Assembly: GCF_003402235.1 (NCBI RefSeq)
Contig: NZ_QEWO01000001.1
Coordinates: forward strand, 310,001 to 374,000
From: Parahaliea mediterranea
Lineage (GTDB): Bacteria; Pseudomonadota; Gammaproteobacteria; Pseudomonadales; Halieaceae
DNA: 64,000 nucleotides
Direction: 5' to 3'
Below, piece by piece: positions 30,494 to 39,557 of the stretch (positions within the stretch are counted from its first letter, which is position 1; each line of letters opens with the position of its first letter). A model generated the notes under the pieces. That model saw only the letters and a list, made by a program, of their open reading frames with translations. It made no database searches and was not told where the DNA came from. A program made the position numbers and the translations under genes.

Positions 30494-30847
30494 TCACATC
30501 GTGTGGGTGGGTCGATCGGAATTCAGGGAGCCGGCCAGATGGTTTTCAATCTTGGCATTGGCGGCAGCATCCTGCTCGGAAAACTGCACCCCGATACCGG
30601 CCGTGCGATTGCCCTGTGCCCCGCGGGGTGTCACCCAAACGACCTTGCCGGCAATCGGGATCTTTTCCGGCTCATCCATGAGGGTGAGCAGCATGAATAC
30701 CTCATCCCCCACCTGATAGGTTTTGTTGGTGGGGACAAACAGGCCGCCGTGGGTAAGGAAGGGCATGTAGGCTGAATACAGCACCGCCCTGTCCTTGATG
30801 GTCAGTGACAGAATGCCGTTGCGACTGTTTTGCGCCTGATCGTTCAT
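30494..30847 (-). CDS. pilZ: PilZ domain protein (type IV pilus biogenesis PilZ)
   Basis: 117 residues from ATG 30847, preceded by AGGGGGG; a TTG directly upstream is an alternative. The sequence (ILSLTIKDRAVLYSAYMPF, GGLFVPT, VGDEVFMLLTLMDEPEKIPIAGKVVWVTP, read as three blocks, then GIGVQF) matches the short PilZ of Pseudomonas. That protein lacks the RxxxR c-di-GMP motif and works with PilB and FimX in type IV pilus assembly. The conserved position after holB supports the name. It is last in the fab-holB operon; no T-run terminator was found after it. Confidence 0.9.
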   Translation of the reverse strand: MNDQAQNSRNGILSLTIKDRAVLYSAYMPFLTHGGLFVPTNKTYQVGDEVFMLLTLMDEPEKIPIAGKVVWVTPRGAQGNRTAGIGVQFSEQDAAANAKIENHLAGSLNSDRPTHTM

Positions 30848-30867
30848 CAACCCCCCTGCCCGTTTTG

Positions 30868-31851
30868 CTATGCCGGCATCTTAGCACTGGCCGACGGCAT
30901 GCCCAACCGCCGCAGCTGCTCCAGCAGCGATTCCTTGAGCAGCGCCGCATTGGGGTTGGAACCCCCTTCCATTGCCCGTTGAATCCGGCGCAGTTCATCC
31001 AGCAGCGCAAAGCCCGCAGGCCCCTGCACTGCCAGTTGCCCCCGGCTCAACTGGCGAATGCGGCCCTCAATAAATTCGGTCATCAATGCCAGAAATGCCT
31101 CGCTGTCCACGTCGGCCAGCGCAGCTGCGGTATCCACCGGCGTCGCCTGCCCCGACAGCACGGCCGCCAGGGCCGCGGCCTGCGCTTCGCGTGCCTCAGC
31201 GGAAGCATCGCGATAATAGCCTTCCGCATGCAGCGGTGCGCCCGCGGCCAGCGCCAACAGCCTGGCGCTAACGCTGCGCTCGCCGGTAAGGCTGTCCAGC
31301 CAGTCTAGGGCCTGCGCCTGGGGTGGCAGGGGCAGACGCAGAATCTGGCAGCGCGAGCGAATGGTTGCCGGTACGCCGTGAAGGCGCTCGCAGACCAGCA
31401 GGATATGAGTGTTGGCGGCCGGCTCTTCCAGGGATTTCAGCAGGGCATTGGCGGCGTTGGTGTTCATGGCATTGGCCGGCGCAATCACCAGCACTTTGCG
31501 CTCGCCAAAGCCGGCGGTCCAGTGAGCAAAATCAACCGCTTCACGCACCTGATCGATTTTGACCACGCGGCTTTTCTCGCCCGGCTGCAGCCACAGGAAG
31601 TCGCCGTGGGCGCCACTACGGCTAAGTTCGCAGCCCTGGCACTGGCCGCAGTTATGCCCTGCGCTGGGCTTGTGGCACAGCAGCAGCCGGGCCAGCGCCA
31701 GCGCCAGGCGCGACTTGCCCGTGCCGGGCGAGCCCGCCAGCAGCAGCGCATGGGGAAAGCGCCCCGCCTCCAGCTGCTGGCCCAGGCGTTGCCACACCTC
31801 GGCCTGCCACGGCAGGGGCGCGCTGACAGCCGGCAGTCCTTCAAGATTCAT
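30868..31851 (-). CDS. holB: DNA polymerase III subunit delta'
   Basis: 327 residues from ATG 31851, overlapping the tmk stop by 4 nt (ATGA). AAA+ clamp-loader fold: Walker-A-like GSPGTGKS (about 41-48), four-Cys zinc module in LLCHK...NCGQCQGC (about 59-76), then [24 protein letters not shown] with the sensor region, here read as [13 protein letters not shown], and TIRSRCQ with the SRC motif. It is the stator of the gamma complex that loads the beta clamp. Translation is coupled to tmk, and pilZ follows 20 nt downstream. Confidence 0.93.
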   Translation of the reverse strand: MNLEGLPAVSAPLPWQAEVWQRLGQQLEAGRFPHALLLAGSPGTGKSRLALALARLLLCHKPSAGHNCGQCQGCELSRSGAHGDFLWLQPGEKSRVVKIDQVREAVDFAHWTAGFGERKVLVIAPANAMNTNAANALLKSLEEPAANTHILLVCERLHGVPATIRSRCQILRLPLPPQAQALDWLDSLTGERSVSARLLALAAGAPLHAEGYYRDASAEAREAQAAALAAVLSGQATPVDTAAALADVDSEAFLALMTEFIEGRIRQLSRGQLAVQGPAGFALLDELRRIQRAMEGGSNPNAALLKESLLEQLRRLGMPSASAKMPA

Positions 31852-32504
31852 TGGTGGCGCACGCTCCAGCAGTCCAGCAGTTCGCTGCAAACGGCGTGCA
31901 GCTGTTCGCGCACTGCCTCCAGGGGCTGGCCTGCATCAATCACCCGAAACCGCCCACTGCTCTCGCGCGCCAGGCGCAAGTAAGTGCCGCGTACCCGCTC
32001 AAAGAATTCAAAGTGCTCCTGCTCGAAGCGATCCAGGTGGCCGCGATCCCTGGCGCGCTCCATGCCCACTGCCACCGGTGCATCCAGCAGCAGGGTAAAG
32101 TCGGGGCGCAGCTCCCCCTGCACCAGCGACTCCAGCGTTTGCACCAGGGTCGCATCAAGCCCCCTTCCGCCGGCCTGATAGGCGTAGGTGGCATCGGTAA
32201 AGCGATCACAAAGCACCCAGCGGCCAGCCGCCAGGGCCGGCTCGATAACCTCGGCAATGTGCTGGGCGCGCGCAGCAAACACCAGCAGCAGTTCCGCCAG
32301 CGGATCCACCTGCTCCTCGCGCTGCTGCACCAGCAGGTCGCGAACCTGTTCGGCCAGCGCCGTGCCGCCGGGCTCCCGGGTCAGCACCATGTCGACGCCG
32401 TGCTCGCGCAGATAGCCTTGCAGGTAGTCGATGTTGGTGGTTTTACCCACGCCCTCCCCGCCTTCGACGGTGATGAACAGGCCTCTGGGTTGTGGAGCAG
32501 ACAC
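31848..32504 (-). CDS. tmk: Thymidylate kinase
   Basis: 218 residues from a GTG at 32504 that shares 1 nt with the mltG TAG. P-loop [10 protein letters not shown] (about 14-23), the TREPGGT DR motif (about 44-50) and the Lid region after RGLDATLVQ. It phosphorylates dTMP to dTDP. It sits in the conserved pabC-mltG-tmk-holB-pilZ order; all junctions overlap, so the block is one translationally coupled unit. Confidence 0.96.
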   Translation of the reverse strand: MSAPQPRGLFITVEGGEGVGKTTNIDYLQGYLREHGVDMVLTREPGGTALAEQVRDLLVQQREEQVDPLAELLLVFAARAQHIAEVIEPALAAGRWVLCDRFTDATYAYQAGGRGLDATLVQTLESLVQGELRPDFTLLLDAPVAVGMERARDRGHLDRFEQEHFEFFERVRGTYLRLARESSGRFRVIDAGQPLEAVREQLHAVCSELLDCWSVRHQ

Positions 32505-33532
32505 TAGGGATTCCCCGGTTTGGATCGATAGTCTTCGCGGCGGCGAAGCTGGTATTTACGCACAGCGGCTTCATGCTCAGCAAGGCTGGCACTGAAGACA
32601 TGGCTGCCATCACCCCGGGCAACAAAAAACAGGGTATCGCCATCGGCCGGGTTGAGGGCGGCGTGGATGGCGGCTCGCCCGGGCAGGGCTATCGGTGTGG
32701 GCGGCAGCCCGGCGTGGCGGTAGGTATTGTAGGGGTTGGCTTCATCGCGCAGGTGAGTGCGCCGCAAGTTGCCATCAAAGGTATCGCCGATACCGTATAT
32801 GACCGTCGGATCGGTCTGAAGGCGCATCTGTTTTTGCAGCCGCCGCACAAATACGCCGGCAATCTCCGGCCGCTCGGAAGGCACCCCGGTTTCCCGCTCG
32901 ATGATGGAGGCGAGAATCAGGGCCTCGTAGGGACTCTGCAGGGGGCTGCCATCAGCCCGCTGCGCCCACTCCTCGCTAAGGGCCTGCTGCATGGCGGCAA
33001 AGGCCCGCTGCAGAATCTGCCAGTCGCTGTCGCCCCGGGCAAAGCGGTAGGTTTCCGGCAGGAACAAGCCCTCCGGGCCCGGGTAATCCGCGGTAAGGGC
33101 AACAATACGCTCATCATCAATGCCCGATAGCTGCCGCTCCAGCACCGGGTCACTCCCCAGCACGGCAAGGGCCTGGGCCAGGGTGAGCCCCTCCGGCAGG
33201 GTCACCTGGTAGTGAATGACGTCACCACGGGCCAGCAGGGCCAGCAGTTCGGTCGCCGTCATGCCCGGCTCGAGCCGGTATTCGCCCTGTTTAAGTTCGG
33301 CATCCACACCCGCGAAACGGCCGTAGGCAATCAACAGCAGGGGGTGCTCCATCACGCCGGCCTGCCCCAGGCGTTCGGCGATGCGGCGCAGGGAGTCGCC
33401 TCGCCTTACCTCAAACACCATGCCGGCGGGCGCGATCGCCAGTGGTTGCTGCCAGCGGCGCTGGACTTCAAGCGCCGCAAGCCCCACCGCTATCAGCAAT
33501 ACGACCAGTGCGGTCAGCAGCGCGCGCTTCAC
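32504..33532 (-). CDS. mltG: Endolytic murein transglycosylase MltG
   Basis: 342 residues from a GTG at 33532 that overlaps the pabC stop by 4 nt. One N-terminal membrane anchor (about 4-22, [17 protein letters not shown]), a LysM-like segment ([16 protein letters not shown], about 43-58), and the YceG catalytic domain with the active-site Glu in ASIIERETG (about residue 211-214). It cleaves nascent glycan strands in the periplasm to set their length. Position between pabC and tmk is standard. Confidence 0.95.
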   Translation of the reverse strand: MKRALLTALVVLLIAVGLAALEVQRRWQQPLAIAPAGMVFEVRRGDSLRRIAERLGQAGVMEHPLLLIAYGRFAGVDAELKQGEYRLEPGMTATELLALLARGDVIHYQVTLPEGLTLAQALAVLGSDPVLERQLSGIDDERIVALTADYPGPEGLFLPETYRFARGDSDWQILQRAFAAMQQALSEEWAQRADGSPLQSPYEALILASIIERETGVPSERPEIAGVFVRRLQKQMRLQTDPTVIYGIGDTFDGNLRRTHLRDEANPYNTYRHAGLPPTPIALPGRAAIHAALNPADGDTLFFVARGDGSHVFSASLAEHEAAVRKYQLRRREDYRSKPGNP

Positions 33533-34371
33533 TGTGCCCCCGCCATACCTGGCTCTCGACAGGCGGCGTCGTGCAGGGCCCGCGCCAGGGGGAAGGCCGA
33601 CCAGCGCTGGCCAGCAAAGGCGGCAACCGGGCGGATGCCCTGCAAGCTATTGCAGATAAACACCTCATCCGCCGCCTGCACCGCTGACACGTCCAGCACG
33701 GCCTCTGTAACCGCAATGTCCTGCGCGGGTGCCCAGCGCTCGATCACTGCCCGGCGTCGCGTGCCGGCCACACCGCTGGCACCCAGCCGCGGCGTTACCA
33801 GGCGGCCCCGGCTCGCCACAAACAGGTTGCCCGCGATGGCCGAGATCACATGGTCATCGTCATCCAGCATCAGGGCCTCGTCCCAGCCTTGCCGGGCGCA
33901 CTCTGCTGATGCCAGAACCTGCTCCAGCCGATTGAGGTGTTTGATGCCTGCCAACTGGCGCTGCTTGGCCAGTCGTACCGACGAAAGCCCCAACTTCAGC
34001 GGCTCGCGCCAGGTGCCGGGGTCGCTGGCCAGGGGCGTTAATTGGGCGATGGTGCGCGGTGTTTGCTGTGCGGGCGGCGCGTAACCACGCGGGCCGCCGC
34101 CGCGGGTAACGGTCACGCGCAAGGCGGCGTAGCCGGTTGGGGCCACTCTACTCGCGCGCGTCACCGCCTCTGCCAGCACCGTGGGCGACGCCGGCAATGC
34201 TAGGCGCCCAAGCCCGGCCTGCAGCCGCGCCTCGTGGAAATCCAGCAGCACTGCACCGCCGTTGTACAGCAGGAGGGTTTCGAACACCCCGTCGCCAAAA
34301 GCCAGCCCGCGATCCGGCAGCGGCAGGGTCGAGCTGAGCTCGCCGTCTATCCAGCAGGGATCTGCCGTCAC
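33529..34371 (-). CDS. pabC: Aminodeoxychorismate lyase
   Basis: 280 residues from a GTG at 34371, 10 nt after the fabF stop. Fold-type IV PLP enzyme: GLAFGDGVFETLL (about 22-34), the Schiff-base Lys in GIKHLNRLEQVLA (about 145), and EVFICNSLQGIRPV (about 243-256). It makes p-aminobenzoate and pyruvate for folate synthesis. Linkage with mltG is conserved across gammaproteobacteria. Confidence 0.94.
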   Translation of the reverse strand: MTADPCWIDGELSSTLPLPDRGLAFGDGVFETLLLYNGGAVLLDFHEARLQAGLGRLALPASPTVLAEAVTRASRVAPTGYAALRVTVTRGGGPRGYAPPAQQTPRTIAQLTPLASDPGTWREPLKLGLSSVRLAKQRQLAGIKHLNRLEQVLASAECARQGWDEALMLDDDDHVISAIAGNLFVASRGRLVTPRLGASGVAGTRRRAVIERWAPAQDIAVTEAVLDVSAVQAADEVFICNSLQGIRPVAAFAGQRWSAFPLARALHDAACREPGMAGAQ

Positions 34372-34381
34372 CGCAACAGCG

Positions 34382-35623
34382 TCAGTCGAGGCGACGGAAA
34401 ATCAGCGAACCGTTGGTGCCACCGAAGCCGAAGGAGTTGGACAGCACGTTGCGGATTTCCCGCTGCTGGGCGGTGTGGGGTACATAGTTGAGGTCGCAAC
34501 CCTCCTCCGGGTTGTCGAGGTTGATGGTGGGCGGCGCCACCTGGTCGCGAATGGCGAGCACGGAGAATATGGCCTCTACCGCGCCGGCGGCGCCCAGCAG
34601 GTGGCCAATCATGGATTTGGTGGAGCTCACCGCAACGCCTTCGGCAGCACTGCCCATGACGCTTTTGACCGCACGGGTTTCCGCTACGTCGCCGGCGTTG
34701 GTGGAGGTGCCGTGGGCATTGATGTAGTGCAATTCGCTGACGTCCAGCTGCGCATCATTAATTGCATTGCGCATGGAGGCGGCGGCTCCGCGGCCGTCTT
34801 CCGGCGGCGATGTCATGTGATAGGCATCGCCGCTCATGCCGAAGCCGGTAATCTCTGCATAAATGTTGGCGCCACGGGCTTTGGCGGCCTCGTATTCTTC
34901 CAGCATCATCACGCCGGCGCCGTCGCCGAGCACAAAGCCGTCGCGGTCCCGGTCCCAGGGGCGCGAGGCTGCCGCCGGGTTATCGTTGCGGGTGGACAGC
35001 GCACGCGCCGCGGCAAAACCACCAAGGCCGACCGGCGTGGTCGCCATTTCCGCCCCGCCTACCAGCATGGCATCGGCATCACCCGCTGCGATCAGCCGCG
35101 CGCCCAGGCCAATGTTATGGGTGCCGCTGGTGCAGGCGGTCACCATGGCGAGGTTGGGGCCCTGCAGGTTGTATTTTACCGAGAGGTTGCCGGCAATCAT
35201 GTTGATGATGGAACCCGGCACAAAGAAGGGGGAAATTTTTCGTGGCCCGGCGGTGCGCACCACTTCGGTGTTCTTTTCTATCTGGCCGATACCACCAATG
35301 CCGGAGCCAATGGCACACCCGACGCGGGGGGCGTTGGCATCGGTCACTTCCAGGCCGGCATCTTCAAAGGCCTGAATGCCTGCGGCCATGCCGTACTGGA
35401 CAAAAACGTCCATTTTGCGGGCGTCTTTGGCCGGCATGTAGGGCTCGGCATCAAAGTTTTTTACGCTGGCACTGAACTGGGTGCTGTAGGCGGACACATC
35501 GAAGTTTCCGATGGGTGCGGCGCCGCTTTTGCCGGCGAGGATGTTCTCCCAGGTCTGCGCCACGGTGAGACCCACCGGGCTGACCATGCCAAGACCGGTA
35601 ACAACCACTCTTCTGCCTTTCAC
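34382..35623 (-). CDS. fabF: 3-oxoacyl-ACP synthase II (KAS II)
   Basis: 413 residues from a GTG at 35623 behind AAGGAGT. Catalytic Cys in [11 protein letters not shown] (about 164), His in [11 protein letters not shown] (about 304) and His in [11 protein letters not shown] (about 340), with the closing NSFGFGGTN. It elongates acyl-ACP, including palmitoleate to cis-vaccenate. An intrinsic terminator between acpP and fabF probably lowers its expression relative to acpP. Confidence 0.97.
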   Translation of the reverse strand: MKGRRVVVTGLGMVSPVGLTVAQTWENILAGKSGAAPIGNFDVSAYSTQFSASVKNFDAEPYMPAKDARKMDVFVQYGMAAGIQAFEDAGLEVTDANAPRVGCAIGSGIGGIGQIEKNTEVVRTAGPRKISPFFVPGSIINMIAGNLSVKYNLQGPNLAMVTACTSGTHNIGLGARLIAAGDADAMLVGGAEMATTPVGLGGFAAARALSTRNDNPAAASRPWDRDRDGFVLGDGAGVMMLEEYEAAKARGANIYAEITGFGMSGDAYHMTSPPEDGRGAAASMRNAINDAQLDVSELHYINAHGTSTNAGDVAETRAVKSVMGSAAEGVAVSSTKSMIGHLLGAAGAVEAIFSVLAIRDQVAPPTINLDNPEEGCDLNYVPHTAQQREIRNVLSNSFGFGGTNGSLIFRRLD

Positions 35624-35672
35624 AGCGTAAACTCCTTAAACCGCGGGAAATTTGGGGGAAACCAGAAAGAGA

Positions 35673-35706
35673 AAAAGCCGTTCTATGTTAAATAGAAACG
35701 GCTTTT
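35673..35706 (-). terminator. Intrinsic terminator/attenuator between acpP and fabF
   Basis: A 9-bp stem AAAAGCCGT (35673-35681) with ACGGCTTTT (35698-35706), extended by TCTA/TAGA, read on the minus strand into a T-run. It separates the highly expressed acpP from fabF, so part of transcription should stop here. Confidence 0.8.
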
Positions 35707-35725
35707 CGGTACAGTGAGAAAGAAA

Positions 35726-35962
35726 TCAGGCGAGATTATCGTTGATATAATCGATCGCCAGTTTCACTGTGGTAATTTTCTCGGCTTCTTCGTCCGGAAT
35801 TTCGGTTTCGAATTCCTCTTCCAGCGCCATAACCAGTTCAACGGTATCGAGGGAGTCAGCGCCCAGGTCCTCAACAAAGGAGGCCTCGGTCTGTACTTCT
35901 TCTTCTTTCACGCCAAGTTGCTCTGCTACGATCTTCTTAACGCGTTCTTCAATGCTGCTCAT
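35726..35962 (-). CDS. acpP: Acyl carrier protein
   Basis: 78 residues, acidic, nearly identical in style to E. coli ACP. The phosphopantetheine Ser lies in [11 protein letters not shown] (about residue 37). It carries growing acyl chains for FabD, FabG and FabF, encoded around it. A likely own promoter (TAAAAT at 36024-36029, minus strand) and a terminator before fabF fit the need for excess ACP. Confidence 0.98.
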   Translation of the reverse strand: MSSIEERVKKIVAEQLGVKEEEVQTEASFVEDLGADSLDTVELVMALEEEFETEIPDEEAEKITTVKLAIDYINDNLA

Positions 35963-36023
35963 GATATCGGGTCACTCCTGAGTTTAGTGCTGAATCAAAC
36001 CATCGAACCGGCCTGAAGCGGAG

Positions 36024-36051
36024 ATTTTACTCTGTTTTTCCAGCCGGTAAG
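36024..36051 (-). promoter_or_regulatory. Possible promoter of acpP
   Basis: Minus strand: CTTACC (36051-36046), 16-nt spacer, TAAAAT (36029-36024, 5/6). It lies 61 nt before the acpP ATG in an A/T-rich stretch of the fabG-acpP gap. The -35 is weak. Confidence 0.4.
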
Positions 36052-36129
36052 AAGTTTTTTTTGACGCACGGCGCGGTTGCGCCGAATGCATCAATAGCCG
36101 CGTGGCCAATTGTACAAAGGTTGTCTGGC

Positions 36130-36870
36130 TCATGCCATATACATGCCGCCGTTGATGTGCAGCGTCTCGCCGGTAATGTACCCCGCCACGTCCGAGCACA
36201 AAAAGCCAACCAGCGCTGCAATCTCCTCGGGCTCACCGAGGCGACCCAGGGGGATTTGGCCAAGCATCAGCGCGCGCTGCTCGTCGGACAGTTCGCGCGT
36301 CATATCGGTATCGATAAAGCCCGGCGCCACGCTGTTCACCGTCACCGAGCGCGAACCGAGCTCGCGCGCCAGCGCACGCGAAAAGCCCTCGGCGCCGGCC
36401 TTGGTGGCAGCGTAGTTGCTCTGCCCCATATTGCCCATGGAACCCACCACGGAGGTGATATTCACAATGCGCCCCCAGCGCGCCTTGGTCATGCCCCGCA
36501 GGCAGGCCTTGCTAACGCGATAGAGTGCGTTGAGATTGGTATTGATCACATCGCTCCACTCATCCGCCTTCATGCGCATGAGGATGTTGTCGCGCGTAAT
36601 ACCGGCGTTGTTTACCAGCACCAGCGGCGCCCCGAAGCGCTCACTGACTGCCTTGAGCACGGCCTCGACGCTGTCATCGCTGCCCACATCCAGAGCCATG
36701 CCGCAGCCCGCGTTGCCCACTGCCTGCAAATAGCTGGTGATCGCCTCGGCGCCGGATTCACTGGTTGCGGTACCGACAACCGTAAACCCATCGGCCGCCA
36801 GTTTTTCTGCAATGGCACGGCCAATGCCGCGGCTGGCGCCGGTCACCAGCGCCACTTTCTGTTCAGACAT
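36130..36870 (-). CDS. fabG: 3-oxoacyl-ACP reductase
   Basis: 246 residues, short-chain dehydrogenase. NADPH motif TGASRGIG (about 12-19), NNAGITRD (about 88-95), and the catalytic Ser-Tyr-Lys with YAATK (about 153-157). It reduces 3-oxoacyl-ACP in every cycle of type II fatty acid synthesis. It starts 61 nt after fabD; RBS AGGGGAG. The C-terminal ITGETLHINGGMYMA segment is typical of FabG. Confidence 0.96.
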   Translation of the reverse strand: MSEQKVALVTGASRGIGRAIAEKLAADGFTVVGTATSESGAEAITSYLQAVGNAGCGMALDVGSDDSVEAVLKAVSERFGAPLVLVNNAGITRDNILMRMKADEWSDVINTNLNALYRVSKACLRGMTKARWGRIVNITSVVGSMGNMGQSNYAATKAGAEGFSRALARELGSRSVTVNSVAPGFIDTDMTRELSDEQRALMLGQIPLGRLGEPEEIAALVGFLCSDVAGYITGETLHINGGMYMA

Positions 36871-36931
36871 GTTTAACTCCCCTGTTTAAATCTATTTGCA
36901 CTGCGTTGGGCTGAGCAGCCAACACGGCCCA

Positions 36932-37888
36932 TCAAGCACCGCCGCTCAATGCGGTCAATGTCGCCTGCAGGCCCTCCGGCTCTTCCAGCGAGTGGCTGGC
37001 CAGCGATTTGTCGATGCGACGATTCAGGCCGCTGAGCACTTTCCCGGGGCCGCATTCCACCACGTCGCTGACTCCGCGCTCCGCAATCGCCTGCATGCAG
37101 CCCGTCCACTGCACCGGGCTGTAGATCTGCCGCACCAGCAATTCGCGAATGCGCTCCGGGTCCGCTTCGGCCTGACAGTGCACATTGTGAATGACCGGTA
37201 TTGCCGGACTGTGAATGGCCAGCTCAGCCATGGCCTCGGCCAGGCGCTCGCCGGCGGGCTTCATCAATACCGTATGGAAAGGCGCGCTCACCGGCAGTGG
37301 CATGGCCCGCTTGGCACCCGCCTCCTTGAGTGCCGCAATAGCGGCGTCGACGGTGGCGGTGTGGCCGGCAATCACCACCTGGCCCGGCGAGTTGAAGTTG
37401 ACCGGAGCGACAACGCCCGGGCCCTGGCCGGCCACCTCGGCGCAGATATCCACAATCACCTCATCGTCGACACCAATGATTGCCGCCATGGCGCCCTCGC
37501 CCACCGGCACGGCCGTCTGCATGAATTCGCCGCGCTGGCGTACCAGGCGCACCGCATCGGCAAAGTCCAAAGCCCCGGCACACACCAGCGCACTGAATTC
37601 GCCCAGGCTGTGGCCGGCCATCACCACAGGCGCTTCACCGCCCTGCTCCTGCCAGGCTCGCCACAGGGCGACGCTGCACGTCAGCAGCACGGGCTGGGTA
37701 GTGGCGGTAAGGTTCAGGGCATCCTGTTCGCCATGCTGGATCAGATCCCACATGTCGTAACCCAGCGCCTCGGAGGCGGCGTTGAAGGTATCGCGCACGG
37801 CCCCATACTCGGCATGTGCGGCGGCCAGCATGCCCACTTTCTGGGAGCCCTGGCCAGGAAATACAAAGGCAGTGTGTGCGAGTGCCAT
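36932..37888 (-). CDS. fabD: Malonyl-CoA:ACP transacylase
   Basis: 318 residues from ATG 37888 with TAAGGAC upstream; an in-frame extension upstream has no FabD similarity and is not used. FVFPGQGSQ (about 8-16), catalytic Ser in GHSLGEF (about 93), and His in PVSAPFHTVLM (about 203). It charges ACP with malonate. In related genomes plsX (and often fabH) lies between rpmF and fabD; here only 230 nt separate rpmF and fabD, with no plsX. Confidence 0.96.
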   Translation of the reverse strand: MALAHTAFVFPGQGSQKVGMLAAAHAEYGAVRDTFNAASEALGYDMWDLIQHGEQDALNLTATTQPVLLTCSVALWRAWQEQGGEAPVVMAGHSLGEFSALVCAGALDFADAVRLVRQRGEFMQTAVPVGEGAMAAIIGVDDEVIVDICAEVAGQGPGVVAPVNFNSPGQVVIAGHTATVDAAIAALKEAGAKRAMPLPVSAPFHTVLMKPAGERLAEAMAELAIHSPAIPVIHNVHCQAEADPERIRELLVRQIYSPVQWTGCMQAIAERGVSDVVECGPGKVLSGLNRRIDKSLASHSLEEPEGLQATLTALSGGA

Positions 37889-38118
37889 GAAATCAGTCCT
37901 TAACGGTAGCTTTGCCCCAAGCCCAGGCAGGCGGCGCGCAGCACGGCAGCGCACGCAATTGCCAGGGCAATAGCGGGCAGTCGGAATATCGAAAAAGAGA
38001 ATGTTGACAGCGCTTGCTGCGCCGGAGGGGAGGAAGGGCGGGGGCCTGAGCCCCCGCGGGTCTGGCAAACGGCGGGAACTGCCGTTCGGCGCAAACCGGG
38101 TCGTCCTGAACGGCTGAC
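37889..38118 (-). other. rpmF-fabD intergenic region lacking plsX
   Basis: 230 nt with no supported gene. It contains an 8-bp GC hairpin GCGGGGGC/GCCCCCGC (38038-38045 with 38050-38057) without a T-run, 60 nt after rpmF, and no recognisable remnant of plsX or fabH. It may include a fabD promoter, but none stands out. Confidence 0.6.
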
Positions 38119-38301
38119 TTAGTCGTCGGCGCCGGTGTCGACGACTTTCTTGCCACGGTAGAAACCATCGGCGCTCACGTGGTGGCGACGGTGGGTTTCA
38201 CCGGAGGTCTGGTCCACGCTCAGGGTGGAACCGTTGAGGGAATCGTGCGAACGACGCATGCCGCGACGCGAACGGGTTTTCTTGTTCTGCTGAACAGCCA
38301 T
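38119..38301 (-). CDS. rpmF: 50S ribosomal protein L32
   Basis: 60 residues: [20 protein letters not shown] with a basic N-terminal tail, then [17 protein letters not shown]. It lacks the zinc-binding Cys pairs found in some L32 variants, like the E. coli protein. It is cotranscribed 9 nt after yceD, the normal arrangement. Confidence 0.97.
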   Translation of the reverse strand: MAVQQNKKTRSRRGMRRSHDSLNGSTLSVDQTSGETHRRHHVSADGFYRGKKVVDTGADD

Positions 38302-38310
38302 GACTTACTC

Positions 38311-38844
38311 CTAGTGTTTCTCGCCGGGCTTCAATTGCGCCAGCACTTCAAACGGGTTGGGCTTTTCCTCGCGCTGCTCCTGCTTGGGCTCGGAGGCGGC
38401 CAGACCCACCAATTCTTCATTACAATCTGCCTGCTCGTGATAGCTGTAGGGCGGCAGGCTGAGTATCAGCTCGTCCTCCACCAGGTCACGCAGCACGCAG
38501 GCCTCCTCCGTCAGAATCAGCGGGTCCAGGTGCTTGGGAAGGTGCCTGGCCTGTTCGTCGCTCCACACCGCCGCCAGGGTATTACTGGCCTGCAGGGTGG
38601 TCGGCATCGGTTCCAGGCAGCGCTGGCAGGTAACGGAGACATCGGCTTCAATATCCACGGTCACCAGGTAGCGGCCTTCTTCGTCCCGGTTGAACGCCAA
38701 ATGCGCCTGAATGACACCATCGTCCGAGGCCAGAAGGCCACGGAAACGCTGTAATTCAAGCGGTTTTAGCGCCCCACTGATGCTCACGCCGCGCACGGCT
38801 GCCTTACGGACATCCAGCGTCGTCGGGAGGGGGTCGGTCAACAT
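38311..38844 (-). CDS. yceD: YceD/DUF177 family protein (23S rRNA accumulation protein)
   Basis: 177 residues. The N-terminus MLTDPLPTTLDVRK matches Pseudomonas YceD (MLNDPIPPHVDPRK), fixing the ATG at 38844. The CQRCLEP motif (about 73-79) and EDELILSLP (about 122-130) are the DUF177 core. In E. coli and plants the family is needed for 23S rRNA accumulation. It is first in the rpmF-fab operon. A consensus promoter ends only 8 nt before the ATG, so the mRNA is predicted to be leaderless or nearly so. Confidence 0.92.
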   Translation of the reverse strand: MLTDPLPTTLDVRKAAVRGVSISGALKPLELQRFRGLLASDDGVIQAHLAFNRDEEGRYLVTVDIEADVSVTCQRCLEPMPTTLQASNTLAAVWSDEQARHLPKHLDPLILTEEACVLRDLVEDELILSLPPYSYHEQADCNEELVGLAASEPKQEQREEKPNPFEVLAQLKPGEKH

Positions 38845-38852
38845 AGGCGCGC

Positions 38853-38881
38853 ATCATAGGGGCGGAATAGGCCCTTGTCAA
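38853..38881 (-). promoter_or_regulatory. Strong sigma-70 promoter of the yceD-rpmF-fab operon
   Basis: Minus strand: TTGACA (38881-38876), 17-nt spacer, TATGAT (38858-38853). This is 6/6 and 5/6 with ideal spacing. The predicted start (about 38846) is 2-3 nt before the yceD ATG. Confidence 0.85.
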
Positions 38882-38948
38882 AAAAATCTTTAAAATACAG
38901 GAGCTTCGCGAATTTATTCACAATCTGCCCCGGCCACGGACATTTAGC

Positions 38949-39557
38949 ATGAACCTGATTCTCGCCTCTACCTCACGCTACCGCCAGCGATTGCTGGAGC
39001 GACTGCAGCTGCCTTTTACCTGCGTTGCCCCCCACACCGACGAGGGCCACCTGCCCGGAGAGGCCCCGGCCCCGCTGGCGGCCCGCCTGGCCCACGCCAA
39101 GGCAGCCGCCGTTGCCAGTTTGCACCCCGACGCCCTGGTGATCGGCAGCGACCAGGTCGCTTCCCTGGACGGCGCCCTGCTCGGCAAGCCGGGCAGCCAT
39201 CGGCAGGCCACTGCCCAACTGGAGGCCTGCAGCGGCAAAACCCTGCACTTTTATACCGCAGTGAGCCTGCTGGGCCCCGGCATCGACAAAACCCACACCG
39301 AGCCCTTTACCGTGGATTTTCGCCCGCTGACCCGGCAGGAGATAGAAAGCTACCTGAAAAAAGACACCCCCTACGACTGCGCCGGCAACTTCAAGTGGGA
39401 GAGCCTTGGCATCGCCCTGTTCGAGCGCCTGCACGGCAATGACCCCACCAGCCTGGAGGGGCTGCCGCTCATTGCCCTCTGCCGCCTGCTGGCGGAAAGC
39501 GGTCACCCGGTGCTGGCCAGCGCCCCCTCCAGCAAGGGCAGCAAGGCCGAGAGCTGA
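38949..39557 (+). CDS. Maf-family nucleotide pyrophosphatase (YceF type)
   Basis: 202 residues. The Maf/HAM1 signatures are LILASTSRYRQRLLERL (about 3-19, with the S-S/T-x-R motif), IGSDQVASLDG (about 65-75) with the catalytic Asp, and LTRQEIESYL (about 131). The residues around GKPGSH and the CAGNFKWESLG segment fit the YceF branch, which hydrolyses 7-methyl-GTP. It is divergent from yceD. Its last 55 nt overlap the 3' end of the convergent HAD gene. Confidence 0.9.
   Translation: MNLILASTSRYRQRLLERLQLPFTCVAPHTDEGHLPGEAPAPLAARLAHAKAAAVASLHPDALVIGSDQVASLDGALLGKPGSHRQATAQLEACSGKTLHFYTAVSLLGPGIDKTHTEPFTVDFRPLTRQEIESYLKKDTPYDCAGNFKWESLGIALFERLHGNDPTSLEGLPLIALCRLLAESGHPVLASAPSSKGSKAES

Noticed and set aside
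36069-36084. Hairpin CGGCGC-GGTT-GCGCCG near the end of fabG
   Set aside because: On the minus strand it is followed by an A-run rather than a T-run, so it is not an intrinsic terminator for fabG.
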